Of a stretch of DNA of 64,000 bases, positions 60,003 through 64,000 are shown in pieces. The notes under the pieces are model-generated. The model saw only the letters and a program-made list of their open reading frames with translations. It did no database searches and was not told the origin of the DNA. The translations under genes and the position numbers were made by a program. Each line of letters opens with the position of its first letter. Position 1 is the stretch's first letter. Origin of the DNA: Craspedostauros australis (taxonomy: Eukaryota; Bacillariophyta; Bacillariophyceae; Mastogloiales; Achnanthaceae); NCBI GenBank assembly GCA_026770025.1, contig JAMXDE010000047.1, positions 372,001 through 436,000 on the forward strand, given 5' to 3'.

Positions 60003-61364
60003 CTAGTTCTTCTCGTGGGCAATGGAATCTTTCTCAAGTTGGACGAGCCGATCCGCTCTCTTGTCGTCCCATGCCCGCTTCAACATGTCACTGCCCTGCA
60101 ACAGAAGATGGAAAGTCTCGTTCGTGGGATTGTATGTACCCAATATGTTCCACCGTCTGCTTGTCCTAATCAGCATCTCCCCAAACAGGGCCAGTGGCCG
60201 CGACCATGTTGGAAGGGAGCACAGCACTGCTCTCACCTTGTTGCGATGATTTCGCCGCAAGATACGTTCAACAAGCGCATTGTATGAATGGACATGTTCA
60301 TCAGGCAGGCGTGGTCGAATGTGGAGATAGGTGAGTTGGGTAGTCTGCTCCAAGGCTTGCTGAAGTGCTTCCGTTTGTGCTGAGAGGGTCTCAGGCGGAA
60401 CCTCAAACATGTCGGGCTTCCAGAACTCCAAGTATGTGAGAGATGACAAGCTCTTGTTTCCCAGGAGTGATATCAATGCGTCGAACCATTTCATCTGCTC
60501 TGGCTCCGATGACCCAATCCAAATACCAGAAACCGTGAGCTCCTTCAGGTGCGATGCATCTGAAAGGAGGTGGATGATCCGGTCGATTTCTTGTGAGTGG
60601 ATGTGTTGGGTGCTGTTGTCCCGACAGATACTGATTTGGAGCTTGTTGATGCGCTTGTTTGACTGGAATAGCTTTGACAAGGTATCACAAGTGACGCGGG
60701 TGCTATAAAAGGATACTTCAGTGATACTGCAATTGTTTGGAGACAGCCATCTCCACAAATCAGCGCCCCCATTGGCGAGCTTACAGTTACTAAACATAAC
60801 CCACTTCGAGTTTTGGGAGATGTTGAACATGAGCTTGTCGCAATCAACAAGATCACATGAATCCAAATGCACACTATGTGTCACAAGAGGGATATCGTGG
60901 AGCTGCTTCATCTCCACGAAGCATTGAGGCAAGCAGATGCCTTTGCTGCATGAAGACTTGGGTGAATGTTCGGTAGCCAATCGAACCACGAAGCGAATCG
61001 CTTGCTTGTCTTCTTCTCCCAATTGGCCATCCCTGCCGAAGTTCAGATACAGGGATCCAATGCGCATCCGCCCGCAGCTCTGGAGCCACGAATCGCTCAG
61101 TAGAACATGAGGTGATAAAGCAATGTGGTTGTGCCGCCGCTTCATCGATTTCAAGTCAGAAAAGGTGAATCCTGCTTCGATGGCCATGTCCCAGTATTCC
61201 ATCCGCTTGGGTGTGACACTGTAGCAGTCGATCTGCTTTGCTGTTGAGCACTGCGCGTTGAACACGGTCTTCGATGACAGCTCTTTGCCATGGAGCTGTT
61301 TCCAGAATGCCTCGAAGTGAGGGTCATGGTTGGTGTTGGCGACATCATCCATGTTGCAGTTCAT
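60003..61364 (-). CDS. Leucine-rich-repeat (RNI-like) protein, unit C, 453 aa
   Basis: Third paralogue. Entry KQIDCYSVTPKRMEYWDMAI (identical to unit A over 20 residues), LRR units VHLDSCDLVDCDKLMFNI, VMFSNCKLANGGADLWRWL, SITEVSFYSTRVTCDTLSKL, INKLQISICRDNSTQHIHSQ, LKELTVSGIWIGSSEPEQMK, cap VHSYNALVERILRRNHRNKV and LPTWSRPLALFGEML. The C-terminus is longer by about 18 residues (DDKRADRLVQLEKDSIAHEK) because the stop used in A and B is bypassed. The patch at about 95-110 reads LLSDSWLQSCGRMR. The spacer after it is the array stub. Intact from ATG 61362-61364. Confidence 0.82.
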   Translation of the reverse strand: MNCNMDDVANTNHDPHFEAFWKQLHGKELSSKTVFNAQCSTAKQIDCYSVTPKRMEYWDMAIEAGFTFSDLKSMKRRHNHIALSPHVLLSDSWLQSCGRMRIGSLYLNFGRDGQLGEEDKQAIRFVVRLATEHSPKSSCSKGICLPQCFVEMKQLHDIPLVTHSVHLDSCDLVDCDKLMFNISQNSKWVMFSNCKLANGGADLWRWLSPNNCSITEVSFYSTRVTCDTLSKLFQSNKRINKLQISICRDNSTQHIHSQEIDRIIHLLSDASHLKELTVSGIWIGSSEPEQMKWFDALISLLGNKSLSSLTYLEFWKPDMFEVPPETLSAQTEALQQALEQTTQLTYLHIRPRLPDEHVHSYNALVERILRRNHRNKVRAVLCSLPTWSRPLALFGEMLIRTSRRWNILGTYNPTNETFHLLLQGSDMLKRAWDDKRADRLVQLEKDSIAHEKN

Positions 61365-62692
61365 CCGTTTCTTGTTGTCACTGTCGTCGCAGTTGTTACG
61401 GCTGATGCCGATTGTTGCTGATTATTGTTGATTGTGGCACAATCGTATGAGTAGAGCTGACAGAGCAGGCAGAGTATGTAGAGTAGGTGTGTGGTCCCAA
61501 ATCAGTTGCGCTTGGATGGCGATTGTGAGCTCATCTGCTCAAGCTTGCTGTCCTCCATTCCATGATCCGGTGCATTCATCACGAAGGGATCTACCATCAG
61601 TCAACACACCTTCATGGACTTGCGCAGTTCCACCACTGTGTACGGTATGGTGTGGTGTGGTGTGATACGACCGTGGACAGCCACATCATGATCCGAAGCT
61701 GGCTCGCTCGCTCACACGATACGACCTTTGATCGTGCCCAACTTGGCCACGTTGTGCGGTTGCGCCTCTCCATGTGATACCGTAGGTCGTGTAACATGAG
61801 TACATCCCTCCGTGATGGTCTTGGGGGAGTCAACTACGATACTATTACATTATTCCGATCGATACAGTTCTTCGGCAGTTGGATGTCATCGAACGACTGT
61901 AATGGGCAGATCCACGATGTGACGAGTCCACGATGCGAGGAATCCACCACGATGGCTTCTTCCGTGGACATCAGAGGCGTTTCTCGTGTTTTGTCGAGAT
62001 GATGATGGCGATGATGACGATGGTGACACCACTCGTGTTTCAATCGACAACAAACGTATCCAGGACTCATCTCGCCTCACTCGATCATTGCGAACTCTGT
62101 GGCGAATGAATCAACCATCAGGACCGTCCGGTACTTGGATTAGTCGTGGATAAATAAGACAATTTTCATTCGACTCAATAGACTACTTTAGCACCAGTTT
62201 CGTGGGTTCATGTTTCAATTCTGTGGACACACATTTCCATATTGATTATAACGGTCAACTCAAACCTATAACGTTCAGAGAGCAGGACAGGCCAGCCAAC
62301 ACGGAACGCTTGAGTGTCTTCCTGTCACCGTTCTGAATCAAACCCCCCGTTCTGAATCAGACAGCTCATTCTGGATTCAGAATCAGAACTTCTGAAGTTC
62401 TGAATCCGTTCTGACTCGATTATGTTGTCTGAATGCTCTTGCGGACGAGGGCCGGGTGGTTTACAAGATTGTCACCATTTTAAACATGACACATAACGTA
62501 TATTAACGCCTGTCAAACACAACAAGTTGGTAACACAACAACCATTTCTTTGTTGTTTGCTGTCGAGCGCTCACACGCACATCATCGATAGCTGCTCCAT
62601 CGTCGCTGTCGCTGTCGCTGGTACTGTTGCTGTTGCTGCACACTTGCAAGTCTTCACACATCATACCACGAGTACACCCTCTTCGATTCACA
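61365..62692. other. Array stub, then unique AT-rich region with palindromic repeats
   Basis: Up to about 62130 this is the fourth copy of the array spacer. After that it is unique and AT-rich, and at 62331-62415 the motif GTTCTGAATC recurs with its reverse complement (GATTCAGAATCAGAAC, AGTTCTGAATC), forming possible hairpins. This may be the left end of the Harbinger-type element. No additional gene is supported. Confidence 0.5.
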
Positions 62693-63647
62693 ATGGCTGA
62701 TGTGATCACAGCTGATCAAATGCTCCACATGGGGCTCATGGTGGTGAGCTCCTGCTATGGTGAATTCGACGGTAAGAGTATGATGGCCAAGACCAGCTGC
62801 TTCCGGTCGCATTTTGGTGTCGGGCCTGCAGCTGTCGCGGCTCTCTACTCTGACCTCCAATCGCTCAACATCGACCATGCGTTCGCGAGAATCTCTTTGC
62901 GCAGGTTGCTCATCGCTCTGTTCTGGATCAAGACATACAGCACGGAGACCTTGATGACCAGCAAGTTCCACCTCACCGAGAAGACGATTCGAAAGCACTG
63001 CCTCGCATACGTGCAATCGATTGCTGCGCTACGACGGCACAAGGTAAGATAGTCCAGAAGCGTTTACATATGCGAGAATGTCGTCAATCTCATCAAGTCA
63101 CTGTGCACTCACCATCTTCCAGATTCGTTGGACTCAAACCGTTGCTGAAAATGATCAAACTTTTGTTGTGACTGTGGATGGTACACACTGCGAGATCAAC
63201 GAGCCTCGAGATGATCCAAGCTCCAAATGGTTTTCGCACAAATCCCATGGTCCTGGTCTTGCGTATGAGCTGGCAATCTCCATCCGTGAGAGCAGGTTGG
63301 TCTGGATCAATGGCCCATTTCCTGCCTCTGTGAACGACCGCACAATCTACAAAACGGAGAATGGTTTGCGATCCACCATCCCAGATGGCTGCCTTGGCAT
63401 TGGTGATGAAGGATACACAAACGAGGACAAGCTGAGCACAGCGAACTCTCTCGATAGCAGAGAATTGGCAGAATTCAAGCAAAGAGCACGCGCGCGTCAC
63501 GAGATCTTCAATGGAAGACTGAAGGTATTCAACGTGCTGAAAAATAAATTCCGCCATCACCGCGATCGCCATTTGGCAGTCTTCGAGACATGCTGTGTTC
63601 TGGTACAATATGACATGGAGAATGGAAATCCTCTGTTTGATGTGTAG
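62693..63647 (+). CDS. PIF/Harbinger-type DDE transposase (DDE_Tnp_4), two exons, 291 aa
   Basis: Harbinger nucleases cut DNA ends with a D-D-E triad. Exon 1 is 62693-63043, intron 63044-63122 (79 bp, GTAAGA ... TTCCAG, phase 0), exon 2 is 63123-63647, joining ALRRHK to IRWTQTV. The N-terminal part has a helix-turn-helix-like stretch (TLMTSKFHLTEKTIRKHCLA). The triad reads VTVDGTHCEI (first Asp), PASVNDRTIY (second Asp) and RARHEIFNGRLK (Glu), all present. The C-terminus ends with FRHHRDRHLAVFETCCVLVQ, typical of the family. No stop or frameshift, so the gene may be functional or domesticated. Start is the ATG at 62693. The partner Myb-like protein of autonomous Harbinger elements was not seen and would lie beyond the window, if present. 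I could not define terminal repeats with certainty. Confidence 0.85.
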
Positions 63648-64000
63648 CAACTATAATATTCTCTATAGCACTCATTAGAATCATCAAACAACATCAGTGA
63701 TCTCTATTTGCGCAGTTGTGTGGAACGTTGGAGGAATTTGCGTCTTTGTGAGGAATCGTGGTGTGGATGTGATTTGGTGCCGTGCACGAACAAATATCCA
63801 CGACTCGCGCCAAACAACGGCTCGACACAACACCACAACCAAGATAATGCGACAAAATGCAATAAAATGCAACGCAATGCCACACAGATGCACATTCGTT
63901 TGTTCTGTTGACATCAATCCTAATTATACTGTTGCCAGAGAATAAACTACTGTTCTCCATCTCATGCCTTCGCTAATGAGCGATCATTTATGCATCATCA
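63648..64000. other. 3' flank of the transposase gene, no gene seen
   Basis: 353 bp of AT-rich sequence after the transposase stop. Frames of 60-88 codons exist on both strands but carry no recognisable feature. A terminal repeat matching the GTTCTGAATC motif upstream was looked for and not found before the window ends. Confidence 0.5.

Larger units (their letters stand above)
51178..62130. repeat. Tandem array of FAD-monooxygenase relic plus LRR gene, three units and a stub, period about 3.7 kb
   Basis: Each unit has a broken monooxygenase on the plus strand followed by an intact LRR gene on the minus strand and a spacer. LRR start codons lie at 53963, 57586 and 61364 (spacing 3623 and 3778 bp). 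Spacer landmarks recur: GTCCCAAATCAGTTGCG at about 54047, 57670 and 61493; TGATCCGAAGCTGGCT at about 54226, 57880 and 61689; ACGTATCCAGGACTCATCTCGCC at about 54546, 58228 and 62052. The fourth spacer (to about 62130) is not followed by another monooxygenase; unrelated sequence with the Harbinger gene begins there. Confidence 0.92.

Noticed and set aside
1-64000. tRNA or rRNA genes
   Set aside because: I looked for T-loop and acceptor patterns on both strands and for rRNA-like blocks and found none convincing by eye; a covariance search would be decisive.

Overview
This window is eukaryotic nuclear DNA, most probably from a diatom or a close ochrophyte relative. Several genes carry GT-AG introns of about 80-440 bp. 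Three predicted proteins start with a hydrophobic leader ending in an A-F junction (PPR protein, fructose-1,6-bisphosphatase, Mpv17-like protein), which resembles the bipartite plastid-targeting signal of red-lineage secondary plastids. A bacterial-type class I aldolase, a membrane cyclase joined to a phosphodiesterase, and a MutS protein ending in GIY-YIG also fit. The species assignment is inference; translation with the standard code works throughout.

Layout. 1-2765: gag and the 5' part of pol of a Ty1/copia retrotransposon, cut by the window edge. 2919-4553: PPR protein. 4600-4910: satellites. 5591-10288: an ankyrin protein of about 43 repeats. 10920-11115: a mixed trinucleotide tract. 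11226-14924: a decayed mobile-element-like cluster. 14925-17167: mostly gene-free. 17168-21918: a metabolic block of serine acetyltransferase-like protein, fructose-1,6-bisphosphatase (one intron) and, divergently, class I fructose-bisphosphate aldolase. 22803-25336 and 41389-43904: a 2.5-kb inverted duplication, each copy with a sulfotransferase. It brackets about 16 kb holding a Cys/His-rich membrane protein, a split-exon J-domain protein, an ABHD-type hydrolase, a 1753-residue MSH1-like MutS, a PH-like membrane protein and an Mpv17/PMP22 protein. 44049-49226: a four-exon receptor cyclase-phosphodiesterase. 51178-62130: a tandem array, period about 3.7 kb, with three intact LRR genes on the minus strand and three broken FAD-monooxygenase copies on the plus strand. 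62693-63647: a two-exon Harbinger-type transposase gene with its DDE residues present.

Themes. (1) Degraded catalytic centres inside intact genes: the phosphodiesterase domain of the cyclase receptor has lost all four metal ligands I can align, and the serine acetyltransferase lacks the usual Asp-His pair. (2) Local rearrangement: an inverted duplication, a tandem LRR/monooxygenase array with shared and private lesions, and three mobile-element families. (3) A Calvin/gluconeogenesis pair, FBPase and aldolase, transcribed divergently from an 821-bp spacer. Exon joins were made by eye from frame, splice consensus and family fit, and no database search was possible. Long open frames antisense to real genes were left out.
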